Translations under genes and position numbers: made by a program
DNA from: SZUA-430 sp031413635
GTDB lineage: Bacteria > Pseudomonadota > Alphaproteobacteria > Micropepsales > Micropepsaceae
Length of the DNA: 31,256 nt
Direction: 5' to 3'
NCBI GenBank assembly: GCA_031413635.1
Contig: JANOFM010000006.1
Span: forward strand, 1 to 31,256
The notes under the pieces: model-generated
Databases searched by the model: none
What the model was told of the DNA's origin: nothing
The model's input: only the letters and a program-made list of their open reading frames with translations
Part shown: piece by piece, positions 8,180-16,900 of the stretch
How positions within the stretch are numbered: position 1 is the stretch's first letter
Layout of the letters: every line of letters starts with the position of its first letter

Positions 8180-9145
8180 TCAACTCGCCTGGGCGGTCTC
8201 CGCCGACAGGAAGCCTTCGAAATACGCGATTGTATTCGCCAGCCCAGCGCGCAACGGCGTGTACGGCCGCCAGCCCAAAACCGTCTTGGCTCGCGTGATG
8301 TCGGGCTGACGCTGGCGCGGGTCGTCGATCGGCAAAGGCCGGTATTCGATTTTGGATCGGCTGCCCGTCATCTCGATAATGGTTTCGGCAAGTTCTCGGA
8401 TCGTAATCTCCGACGGATTGCCCAGATTGATCGGGCCCGTCACCTCTGCGGGCGACTCCATCAGCCGGATCAAACCGTCGACCAGGTCGTCGACGTAGCA
8501 GAACGAGCGCGTCTGCGTGCCTTCGCCGTAAAGCGTAATCGCTTCGCCGCGCAGAGCCTGCATCACGAAATTCGAAACCACGCGCCCGTCATTCGGATGC
8601 ATTCGCGGCCCGTAGGTATTGAAAATCCGCGCCACCTTGATGCCCAGCTTGTGCTGGCGCCAATAGTCGAAGAACAACGTCTCCGCGCAACGCTTGCCTT
8701 CGTCGTAGCACGAGCGCGGCCCGATCGGATTGACGTTGCCCCAATAATCCTCCGTCTGCGGATGAACGTGCGGATCGCCGTAGACTTCCGAAGTCGACGC
8801 TTGAAGGATCTTGGCCTTCACCCGCTTGGCCAAGCCCAACATGTTGATCGCACCGTGCACGCTGACCTTCGTCGTTTGCACCGGATCGAACTGATAGTGA
8901 ACGGGACTGGCCGGGCACGCCAAATTGAAGATGCGATCGACCTCGACGTAGAGCGGGAAGGTAATGTCGTGGCGCATCACTTCGAAGCGCGGGTTGCCGT
9001 GCAACGCCGCAATGTTGCGCCGCGAGCCGGTGAAGAAATTGTCCACGCACAGAACGTCGTGGCCTTGCGCGATCAACCGTTCGCACAGATACGAGCCGAT
9101 GAACCCGGCGCCGCCCGTCACCATGACGCGATTGTCGAGGGCCAT
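8180..9145 (-). CDS. UDP-glucuronate decarboxylase (UDP-xylose synthase) of the SDR epimerase family
   Basis: This approximately 321-residue extended SDR has G-G-A-G-F-I-G-S at 11-18 for NAD binding and the catalytic pair Y147/K151 in G-P-R-S-C-Y-D-E-G-K-R, a context characteristic of UXS enzymes that convert UDP-glucuronate to UDP-xylose. F-N-T-Y-G-P-R-M and R-S-F-C-Y-V-D-D-L also fit the family. Two starts are possible: ATG at 9145 has GGGAG ten bases upstream, while the ATG at 9154 has it only one base away, so 9145 is preferred. It is the fourth same-strand gene after the giant repeat protein and could provide the sugar nucleotide for the two glycosyltransferases upstream. A dTDP-glucose dehydratase is a less likely alternative. 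Confidence 0.88.
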   Translation of the reverse strand: MALDNRVMVTGGAGFIGSYLCERLIAQGHDVLCVDNFFTGSRRNIAALHGNPRFEVMRHDITFPLYVEVDRIFNLACPASPVHYQFDPVQTTKVSVHGAINMLGLAKRVKAKILQASTSEVYGDPHVHPQTEDYWGNVNPIGPRSCYDEGKRCAETLFFDYWRQHKLGIKVARIFNTYGPRMHPNDGRVVSNFVMQALRGEAITLYGEGTQTRSFCYVDDLVDGLIRLMESPAEVTGPINLGNPSEITIRELAETIIEMTGSRSKIEYRPLPIDDPRQRQPDITRAKTVLGWRPYTPLRAGLANTIAYFEGFLSAETAQAS

Positions 9146-9190
9146 GCTATCCATTCTCCCGAACTGATTGCCGATGACTGTTGCCGCCCA

Positions 9191-11551
9191 TCACGCCGCT
9201 TTCGCGTCCTGCTCTCCATGAACGCGCGGATTGCCTTCAAGCGTCGACGTGTCGAACCCATGATAGAGCGACAAAAAGCGGAACGGATGGTTCTGATACG
9301 ACCGGTACATCACGTTGTTGATGTCGCTAGCCGTATCGAAGTATCCGATTCGCGGATCTCGAGCGTAGCGCGTAAAATGATGCCGCGCCATCAAAAGACC
9401 GAACTGGTCGATCCAACGCGAAACTTCATGCCCGCTCAACGCGCGCTCCAAATATCCGCGCAGGAAACGCAAGAACTGATTCGCATTCTCCGTCGGGTTG
9501 ACCAGCAACAGATTGGCGGTCAAGCGCGAGCCGGCATTCGTGTTTCCCGTGTTCTCGTTGAACACGACATCCTCGCCCGCGCAGCGCTGCAACAAATCCT
9601 GCACGCCGCGCTGCAACAACAGATCGATGTCGGATACGAACACCGGCAGCCTCAAATTTCTCAGCAACGCCCCCAACCTTAGGAAGCGCACCGACTGGAA
9701 ATGAGCGACCGGGACCGCGATCAAGCCCTTCGGCGGCGTGTCGTAGCACTTCGTCGTAACACTGTCCGCGTCGAACCGGTCGCCGGCGAAAATCAAACGC
9801 TCGTCCGTGATGGCGAGAGACTCCGCCACCGCACTCAATTGATCCGCGCCGCCGATCACATGAACAACGACGAGACAGCTCACGTCGGAATACTTTAGAA
9901 TCGACTTGATGTACCAGCGCGCGTAGAGATCGACGTAGCCGCGATCGGCCGCGGCGAAAAACACCGTCTGTGCACCAAGGCGCGTGGCGGTCGCCTGCAA
10001 TCCCGTCCAATCGAGCGACGCGCCCATCGATGTTGCAAAGCCGACCGCGCTGTCCTTGAAATTGTTCGGCGTCGCCTCCAACACTATCGACAGATCGAGT
10101 GCCTCGATCGCCAACCGATAGTGCTTGGCCCATCCTTCCCATTCCGAACCCGTCTCGACCTCGACCACAACGCCGCGCGCGGCCTGCACCAATTGCGTGA
10201 CTTGCGCGACGCGACGATCGGTCAACGTCTGGCACAAAATTTCGCTCGCCACATCGTGAATGTCGCGAAGTTGAAGCAGCGGATGAGCGCCCGGCTTGCC
10301 CGAAAGCGCGACAGCGATGCGTTGTTCGATTTCGCCGTCGGCATCGGCACTCGACTTTACCGCACCGGCCAAGGCCGCCCGCGCACCTTCATGCGCCGCA
10401 TCCAACCGCAACAGCGCCCCTGCATATTTCTCCGCTTCGGCCTTGCGCCCCAACGCCACGTTGCACGACAGCGCCGAATTCAAAAACGCGACGCTGCCCG
10501 GCACCAAAGCCGCAAGTGCCGCCGCATACTTCTCGGCCTGTTCCACTTCGCCCGCGGCCAAATGCCCATTGAACCGCTGGATTGCGGCCGGCAACTGCGC
10601 GCGGATATCTTCGACCAAGATGTCGGCGTCGCTCGCCACAGTCTTGAGCGCAACCAAACGCTCCATGGAGTCGAGTATTCGCCCTTCCGACGCCAACACG
10701 CTGACAAGTGCGCGCAACGTTTCCGCATCGCCGGGCTGCAGCGTCTCGAGATGCTCCAGCACCAGCAGCGCATCCCTGGCGCGGCCCTCGCGGTGCAGAG
10801 AAGCGGCAAGCCCGCGCAGCTTCGCGATTTGGCTCAACGCCGCACTTGGCGCCTGGGCGATCACCGCCAGCGTATCGAAGACGTTGCGTTGAATCCGGTA
10901 GCCGTGACCACGCAATAACGCTTCGGCGGCGGCGCGATCGGCTGCGTTGAGATGCTGGTGCTCGTAGTGAACGACACTTGGCCTGAAGCGGCCGAAATCG
11001 AAAAGCTTCAAGACGTTATAATCGTACCCTTCGGTGTCGATTTGCAGAATGTCGACCCGCTCGACCCCGTGTTCGCGCAGCAGACTGTCCATCGTCCGGC
11101 ATTGCACGGCGACCGGCTGCAACAGCGTACGCAGCGCCGCCGTCGTCTCGGCGTTGGGACTCGACCGGCCCAGAACACCCGTTTCTTTCAGCAGATCTTC
11201 CATCAAGAACGACGAAATCCCGGCGAAATGCGGTGGCAGCAATCCGCGATCGACTGCCTCGGGATTGAACCGCCAAATCGTCCGCTCGCCGTCTTCCTCG
11301 GTGATCGCGCAATTGACGGCGGTGATGTTGGGTGCCTGCGTGTAGAGCGACTTCAACTTCTCGAAATACTGCGGAATGGGTTCGACGATGAGGCCCGAGA
11401 GGTTTTTCTCCACGATCATGGCGCGCAACGGATCGAAACTCACGCCGTCGAAACCACCGACTTGCACGAAGAAAGGATTGGGATTTCGGGCGACCAAAGC
11501 GGTAACGGCTGGGCCTAAAAGGTCGGGCGCGTCGCTATGCGATACGGACAT
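9191..11551 (-). CDS. Fusion of FkbM methyltransferase, helical middle and DxD glycosyltransferase
   Basis: This 786-residue protein has three parts. Residues 1-235 are an FkbM-type SAM methyltransferase: F-V-Q-V-G-G-F-D-G-V at 28-37 and D-I-L-Q-I-D-T-E-G-Y-D at 167-177. Residues about 240-400 are Ala/Leu-rich helical hairpins resembling degenerate TPRs. Residues about 535-786 resemble a nucleotide-sugar glycosyltransferase: Y-A-R-W-Y-I-K-S-I-L at 543-552 and a metal/donor-binding V-S-D-I-D-L-L-L with DxD at 641-643, followed by F-N-E-N-T-G-N-T-N-A-G. The ATG at 11551 has a strong GAGGAG site. Such proteins modify cell-surface glycans. The gene follows the GT41 gene by 80 bp and precedes UDP-xylose synthase. 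O-methylation of a sugar added by the same polypeptide is an attractive inference; targets are unknown. Confidence 0.82.
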   Translation of the reverse strand: MSVSHSDAPDLLGPAVTALVARNPNPFFVQVGGFDGVSFDPLRAMIVEKNLSGLIVEPIPQYFEKLKSLYTQAPNITAVNCAITEEDGERTIWRFNPEAVDRGLLPPHFAGISSFLMEDLLKETGVLGRSSPNAETTAALRTLLQPVAVQCRTMDSLLREHGVERVDILQIDTEGYDYNVLKLFDFGRFRPSVVHYEHQHLNAADRAAAEALLRGHGYRIQRNVFDTLAVIAQAPSAALSQIAKLRGLAASLHREGRARDALLVLEHLETLQPGDAETLRALVSVLASEGRILDSMERLVALKTVASDADILVEDIRAQLPAAIQRFNGHLAAGEVEQAEKYAAALAALVPGSVAFLNSALSCNVALGRKAEAEKYAGALLRLDAAHEGARAALAGAVKSSADADGEIEQRIAVALSGKPGAHPLLQLRDIHDVASEILCQTLTDRRVAQVTQLVQAARGVVVEVETGSEWEGWAKHYRLAIEALDLSIVLEATPNNFKDSAVGFATSMGASLDWTGLQATATRLGAQTVFFAAADRGYVDLYARWYIKSILKYSDVSCLVVVHVIGGADQLSAVAESLAITDERLIFAGDRFDADSVTTKCYDTPPKGLIAVPVAHFQSVRFLRLGALLRNLRLPVFVSDIDLLLQRGVQDLLQRCAGEDVVFNENTGNTNAGSRLTANLLLVNPTENANQFLRFLRGYLERALSGHEVSRWIDQFGLLMARHHFTRYARDPRIGYFDTASDINNVMYRSYQNHPFRFLSLYHGFDTSTLEGNPRVHGEQDAKAA

Positions 11552-11631
11552 TCTCTAGCTCCTCATTGGCGGGAATCGATGTCCGCTGGTTTTTGTTGGG
11601 TGGGACCTCGTCGTGCGCGCCGCGATCATTT

Positions 11632-13749
11632 CTATCCGGCCGCGCGCCGCTTGATCGGCGCTTGCATCTCACCTTCGTCTGAGCTTCTTTTCCCCGGAAT
11701 GGATGTCGCAGCCGCGCTGCGTTCGGCCTTGGCGATATCGGTCTGCGTCCACAAACGGTTGTCCGCATGCATCGGCCGCGCCAGATGCACTTGCGCGAGC
11801 TTTGCCTTGTACAATCCGTGATAGTCGGCAACCGAAAGCATTTCACTCGCCTCGTGGTCGTGCTCGATCCCGGCCTCGAGGTAGCGCTCGAGATTGGTCA
11901 GGTCGGGCTGCGTCATGCGGCCTTCGCTGTAGTCGCGGCACATGGTGCGGTACAGATCTTCCAACCGGTCGACGAGTTTCTGCGTATCGAAAAGCTGACA
12001 GGTCAGCCGGTTCTCGATCAGCTTTGCCTTGTAGGCCTGGATCGCGGCCGCGTCGTGCCCAAGCGCCACCGCGCGCTCGACGTAATCTTCTGGGCGCATG
12101 ACGACCAAGTCGGTCAATCCGGCCGAGCGCACCAAACTTCCGCACACGCGCGAGGCAAAACTGCGTCCCGACAACGTCAGAACCGGCACGCCCATCCACA
12201 ACGCATCCGATGCCGTCGTATGCGCGCCGTATGGCGTTGTGTCCAAAAACAGATCGGCCAGCGGATAGCGCGCCAAATGGTGTGGATTGGCCAGTTTCGG
12301 TGCAAACACCAGCCGCTCGCGCGCAATGCCCTGTTGCTCGGCATAGCCGATCAACCGATTCTTCGTTTCCTTCGATGCGTCGAGCAACCACAGCACGCTA
12401 CCGGGCACAAGGCGCAAGATTTCCATCCAACGCTCGAAGGTAAACTTCGAAATCTTTTGCGTGCCGTTGAAGCAGCAGAACACGAACGCATCGTCGGGCA
12501 AGCCCACGCTGGCGCGCGTCGGTCGCGTTTCGGCGACTATCCGCTTGCGGTCGTTGGACTGATAGCAGGGCAGCCGCACGACGCGTTCGGAATAATACAT
12601 CTCCGAACCCGCCGGAATGATCCAATCGTCGGCCACGATATAGTGATGATAGGGCGACCCCATCGAGCCCGGATAACCCAGCCAGTTCACCTGAATGGGC
12701 GCGGGCCTTCGCGCAAATACGCCGTTGCGCGAATCGCGCGTATGGCCGTTGACGTCGACCAGAATGTCGATGCCGTCGGCGGCGATCCTTTGGGCGGCCT
12801 CGTCGTCGCTGAGCTTGCGGATATCCGTCCAGTTCTTGACGGCCGACTTGTACCGCGCGTTCAACGCGCTGGTGGAGTCCGGCCCGCAATAATAGACGAA
12901 CACGTCGACGTCAGACTGCGCATGGAGTTCGAAGAATTCGATCATCAAATAGCCGATCGCATGATCGCGCAGGTCGGATGAAATGTAGCCGACGCGCAAC
13001 CGGCGCGACGCGAGATCGATCGGCGCCTGACGGCGGTCGAACGCCCGACTGGGCAATCCTTCGGCTTCCGATGTCTTGACGTAACGGTCCGCCGACGCCA
13101 GCTGCAGCAAGGGATCGTCCGTGTACACCGCCGTCGACAGCGGATGAATGCCCTTCATCAAGGCCTTGCGGCTCAACCGTTCGGACGGCACGATCACCGG
13201 CCATTTGCACTGCGTCAGGCGCAGCGCCACATACTGCTCGATGATGTCAGTCTGCTGCGGATTGATCTCCAGGCATTGTTGGACGGCCGCTTCTGCGGCC
13301 TCGACTTGCTGATGATCCGACAGAACGCGGGCCACCTGTTTTAAGGCCGTGGTGCCATAGGACACCGCATTGCCGTTCAAGGCCGTCGGCCGGTTGACGG
13401 CCGAGCGCCAAAGCTCGATCGCCTTGTCGGCCTGACCCGACCGCTCCAGAAAGCCACCCAGGTTGATATAGGCCGGCATGAAATCCGGATTGAGCGCAAT
13501 CGCCTTCTGCAGCGCCGCGGTGGCGGCCGCCGCATCGCCCGCCTGCCCGTCGAGTGCCGAACAGTTGAAATATGCGACGTAGAGCAGCGGATGCTCGCCG
13601 TTGGCGCTGATCCAAGCCTTGTAGAGTTGCCGCGTCGCCTCGGATTGTCCGGAGGACGTCAGCCGTCCCGCCGCGTCGATCAACTCTGCCAGTGTCAGCG
13701 AACCCGACGCAATTTTCTGCAGTCCGGCCAAATACAAGTTCTCAGTCAT
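11632..13749 (-). CDS. TPR-containing GT41 (SPINDLY/OGT-like) protein glycosyltransferase
   Basis: This 705-residue protein has N-terminal TPR helices (about 35-170, with A-L-N-P-D-F-M-P-A-Y-I-N-L-G at 85-98 as the clearest repeat) and a C-terminal GT41 catalytic region. Catalytic-domain marks are L-R-V-G-Y-I-S-S-D-L-R-D-H-A-I-G-Y-L at 251-268, H-T-R-D-S-R at 336-341, P-I-Q-V-N-W-L-G-Y-P-G-S-M-G at 351-364, F-N-G-T-Q-K-I at 427-433 and D-T-T-P-Y-G-A-H-T-T-A-S-D at 503-515. GT41 enzymes add GlcNAc, fucose or hexose to Ser/Thr, or to Asn in the HMW1C branch, of proteins. The gene lies 190 bp after the stop of the giant Thr-rich repeat protein on the same strand, which makes that protein the first substrate to consider. 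The donor sugar is not known. Confidence 0.92.
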   Translation of the reverse strand: MTENLYLAGLQKIASGSLTLAELIDAAGRLTSSGQSEATRQLYKAWISANGEHPLLYVAYFNCSALDGQAGDAAAATAALQKAIALNPDFMPAYINLGGFLERSGQADKAIELWRSAVNRPTALNGNAVSYGTTALKQVARVLSDHQQVEAAEAAVQQCLEINPQQTDIIEQYVALRLTQCKWPVIVPSERLSRKALMKGIHPLSTAVYTDDPLLQLASADRYVKTSEAEGLPSRAFDRRQAPIDLASRRLRVGYISSDLRDHAIGYLMIEFFELHAQSDVDVFVYYCGPDSTSALNARYKSAVKNWTDIRKLSDDEAAQRIAADGIDILVDVNGHTRDSRNGVFARRPAPIQVNWLGYPGSMGSPYHHYIVADDWIIPAGSEMYYSERVVRLPCYQSNDRKRIVAETRPTRASVGLPDDAFVFCCFNGTQKISKFTFERWMEILRLVPGSVLWLLDASKETKNRLIGYAEQQGIARERLVFAPKLANPHHLARYPLADLFLDTTPYGAHTTASDALWMGVPVLTLSGRSFASRVCGSLVRSAGLTDLVVMRPEDYVERAVALGHDAAAIQAYKAKLIENRLTCQLFDTQKLVDRLEDLYRTMCRDYSEGRMTQPDLTNLERYLEAGIEHDHEASEMLSVADYHGLYKAKLAQVHLARPMHADNRLWTQTDIAKAERSAAATSIPGKRSSDEGEMQAPIKRRAAG

Positions 13750-13883
13750 GTTCGCTCTAATCGCGCTAGAAAGCCGGAAACGCGGGTGGTTTCACGGACC
13801 CTTCGATCCAGATACGAACAATTTGAATGATTTACCTTACAAATCCGCTAACGAACCTCGGGCGGAAAGGCGCCGAAAACGCT

Positions 13884-13915
13884 TCGGCCGGACGCGTGAG
13901 AACGCGCCCGGCCGA
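13884..13915 (-). terminator. Strong GC hairpin between the giant repeat gene and the GT41 gene
   Basis: Two 14-nt arms (13884-13897 and 13902-13915) pair with a single mismatch around a GAGA loop, 25 bp after the TAA stop of the giant gene. On the minus strand the hairpin is followed by AAGCGTTTTC, a modest T run. It could act as a partial terminator that lets the giant gene be transcribed far more than the downstream enzymes, or as a 3' stability element. An alternative shorter hairpin (GCCGAA/TTCGGC at 13872-13888) overlaps one arm. Confidence 0.5.
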
Positions 13916-13939
13916 TATGTGAAACGCCGCGCTCTGAAA

Positions 13940-16900
13940 TTAAGCGCTGACCACCACGTAGGCGGCGACTTGGTCGTTGTCCATGCTCGCGATCTGCGTC
14001 GAGCTGAAGCCGGCGACTTGCGTCGACGTCATTTCGTACATGTTCGTCGCGGTCAGATTGTCGATCTGCGTCACCGTCAATCCCGAGACTTGGGTCGACG
14101 TCAACGCCGCGATCGTCGTCGTGGTCAACTCGTTGATGATCGTCGTCGACAGCGCGCCGACCTGCGTGGACGTAAACGCCGCGACCTGCGTGTCGGCGAA
14201 TTCGCCGATATCGGTCGTGTTGAAGCCGCCCATTTGGGTCGCCGTCAGCTGGGTCAGTTGCGTCGTCGTTAAGCCCGCAACCTGTGTGGCCTCCATCGCC
14301 GACAAGTTCGTCACCGACAGGGCCCTCAGCTGCGTCGCACTCAAGGCGCCGATCTGCGTGTCGAGCAACTCGGCCACATCCGTGGTCGACAGGCCCGCGA
14401 TTTGGGTCGCCGTCACGGCGATCAGCTGCGTCGTCGCGAGGGTGCCCATCGTCGTCGCGTCGATCGCCGAGAAGTTGGTCGCCGACAACACGCCGATCTG
14501 GATCGCCGAGAAGCCGCCGATCTGCGTCGAGCTGAGTTCGCTAAAGTCAGTGACGGTCAGATTACGCAACTGCGTCGTCGTCAGAGCGGCAACCTGGGTC
14601 GAAGCCAGCGCCTGGACTTGCGTCGTGTCGAGCGCCGACAGGTTGGTGGCGTTCAAGCCCGCCACCTGCGTCGCCGTCAAGCCGCCGATCTGCGTCGTGC
14701 TCAACGTGTTGATATTCGTCGTCGACAAGGCCGAGATCTGAGTGTTCGCCAGAGCGCCCACCTGGGTCTCGGTGAACTCGCCGATGTCTGTCGTGCTCAG
14801 GCCCGCGATCTGCGTCGCGTTCACACCGCGCAGCTGGGTCGTCGTCAATGCCGACACCGTTGTCGCGTCAAGCGCCGAGAATGCCGTCGCCGACAGAGCG
14901 CCGACCTGCGTCGAACTCAAGCCGCCGAATTGCGTCGCCGCCAGTTCGCCGATGTCGGTTTCCGTCAAGCCGCTCAGTTGCGTCGTGGTCAGGCTCGCAA
15001 CCTGCGTCGAGGTCAAGCCGCCGACCTGTGTCGATTCCAAGGCCGACAAGTTCGTCGACGTGATGGCGCGCAACTGTGTCGCCGTCATCGCCGAGATCTG
15101 CGTGTCGAGCAACTCGCCCATATCCGTCGCGTTCAGACCCGAAATCTGTGTCGCGGTCAGACCGCCGATCTGCGTCGTCGTCAAAGCACCGACCTGCGTC
15201 GCATCGAGCGCCGACAGTTTCGTAGCGTTCAACCCGCCGAGCTGCGTCGAGGTCAAACCGCCGATCTGGGTTATGTCCAGCGTACCGAGATTGGTCACCG
15301 ACAGAGCGCCGATCTGCGTCGCCGTAAAGCTGCCGATCTGGGTCGAGGTGAACTCGGTCAGGTCCGTCGTCGACAACCCTGAGATCTGCGTCGCGTTCAC
15401 GCCGCGCACCTGCGTCGTCGTCAGTGCCGACACTGTCGTCGCATCGAGCGCCGAGAACGCCGTCGCCGACAGCGAACCAAGCTGCGTCGAAGTCATCCCG
15501 CCAAGCTGCGTCGCCGCCAACTCGCCGATATCGGTCTCCGTGAAGCCGCTCACTTGCGACGCCGTCAGGCTCGCAACTTGAGTCGAGGTCAAGCTGCCGA
15601 CCTGGGTCGATTCCAAAGCGGACAAGTTCGTCAACGTGATCGCACGCAACTGGGTCGAGGTCATCGCCGCGAGCTGCGTGTCGAGCAACTCGCTCATATC
15701 CGTCGCATTCAAGCCCGCGATCTGCGTCGTGGTCACGCCGCCGATCTGGATTGTCGTCAAAGCGCCAACTTGCGTCGCATCGAGCGCCGACAGCTTCGTG
15801 GCGCTCAAGCTTCCGACTTGCGTCGAGGTCAAGCCGCCGATCTGCGTCACATCGAGCGTGCCCAGATTGGTCACCGACAGCGAACCGAGCTGCGTGCTCG
15901 TCAGAGCACCCACTTGCGTCGAGGTGAATTCCGTAATGTCGGTTGTCGACAGTCCGGCAATCTGCGTCGCCGTCACGCCGCGCACCTGCGTCGTCGTCAA
16001 CGCGCCAACGGTCGTCGCATCGAGCGCCGAGAACGCCGTCGCCGTCAGCGACCCCACCTGCGTCGAGGTCAAGGCGCCAAGCTGCGTCGCGGTCAACTCG
16101 CCGATGTCGGTCTCCGACAGGCCGCTCACTTGCGTGGCCGTCAGGCTCGCAACCTGGGTCGAACTCAAACCGCTGACCTGGGTCGATTCCAAAGCAGACA
16201 AGTTCGTCGAACTGATCGCGCGCAACTGGGTCGAGGTCATCGCTCCAAGCTGCGTGTCGAGCAACTCGCTCATATCGGTGGCGTTCAAGCCCGAGATCTG
16301 CGTCGCGGTTACGCCGCCGATCTGCGTCGTCGTCAGGGCGCCGATCTGGGTTGCATCGAGCGCCGACAGCTTCGTGGCGCTCAAGCTTCCGATCTGCGTC
16401 GCCGTCAAGCCGCCGACCTGCGTCACGTCGAGCGTGCCAAGATTGGTCACCGACAGCGAACCGAGCTGCGTGCTGGTCAGGGCGCCCACCTGCGTCGAGG
16501 TGAACTCCGTAACGTCGGTTGTCGACAGCCCGGCGATCTGCGTCGCCGTCACGCCGCGCACTTGCGTCGTCGTCAAGGCGGACACCGTTGTGGCGTCGAG
16601 TGCCGAGAACGCGGTCGCCGTCAACGAGCCAAACTGTGTCGAGCTCAACCCGCCCAACTGCGTGGCCGCGAACTCGCCGATGTCCGTTTCCGTCAAACCG
16701 CCCAATTGTGTCGTCGTCAAGCTTGCGACCTGCGTCGAGGTCAGGCTGCCGACCTGCGTCAATTCCAAGGCCGACAAGTTCGTCGAACTGATCGCGCGCA
16801 ACTGTGTCGAGGTCATCGCCCCCAGCTGCGTGTCGAGCAACTCGCTCATGTCCGTCGCGTTCAGACCGGCAATTTGCGTCGTCGTCACGCCGCCGATCTG

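Noticed and set aside
11632..13749. HMW1C-type N-glycosyltransferase as the GT41 identity.
   Set aside because: HMW1C proteins lack TPRs; this protein has a TPR N-terminus and the SPINDLY/OGT-type catalytic motifs, so Ser/Thr modification is more likely, though Asn cannot be excluded.
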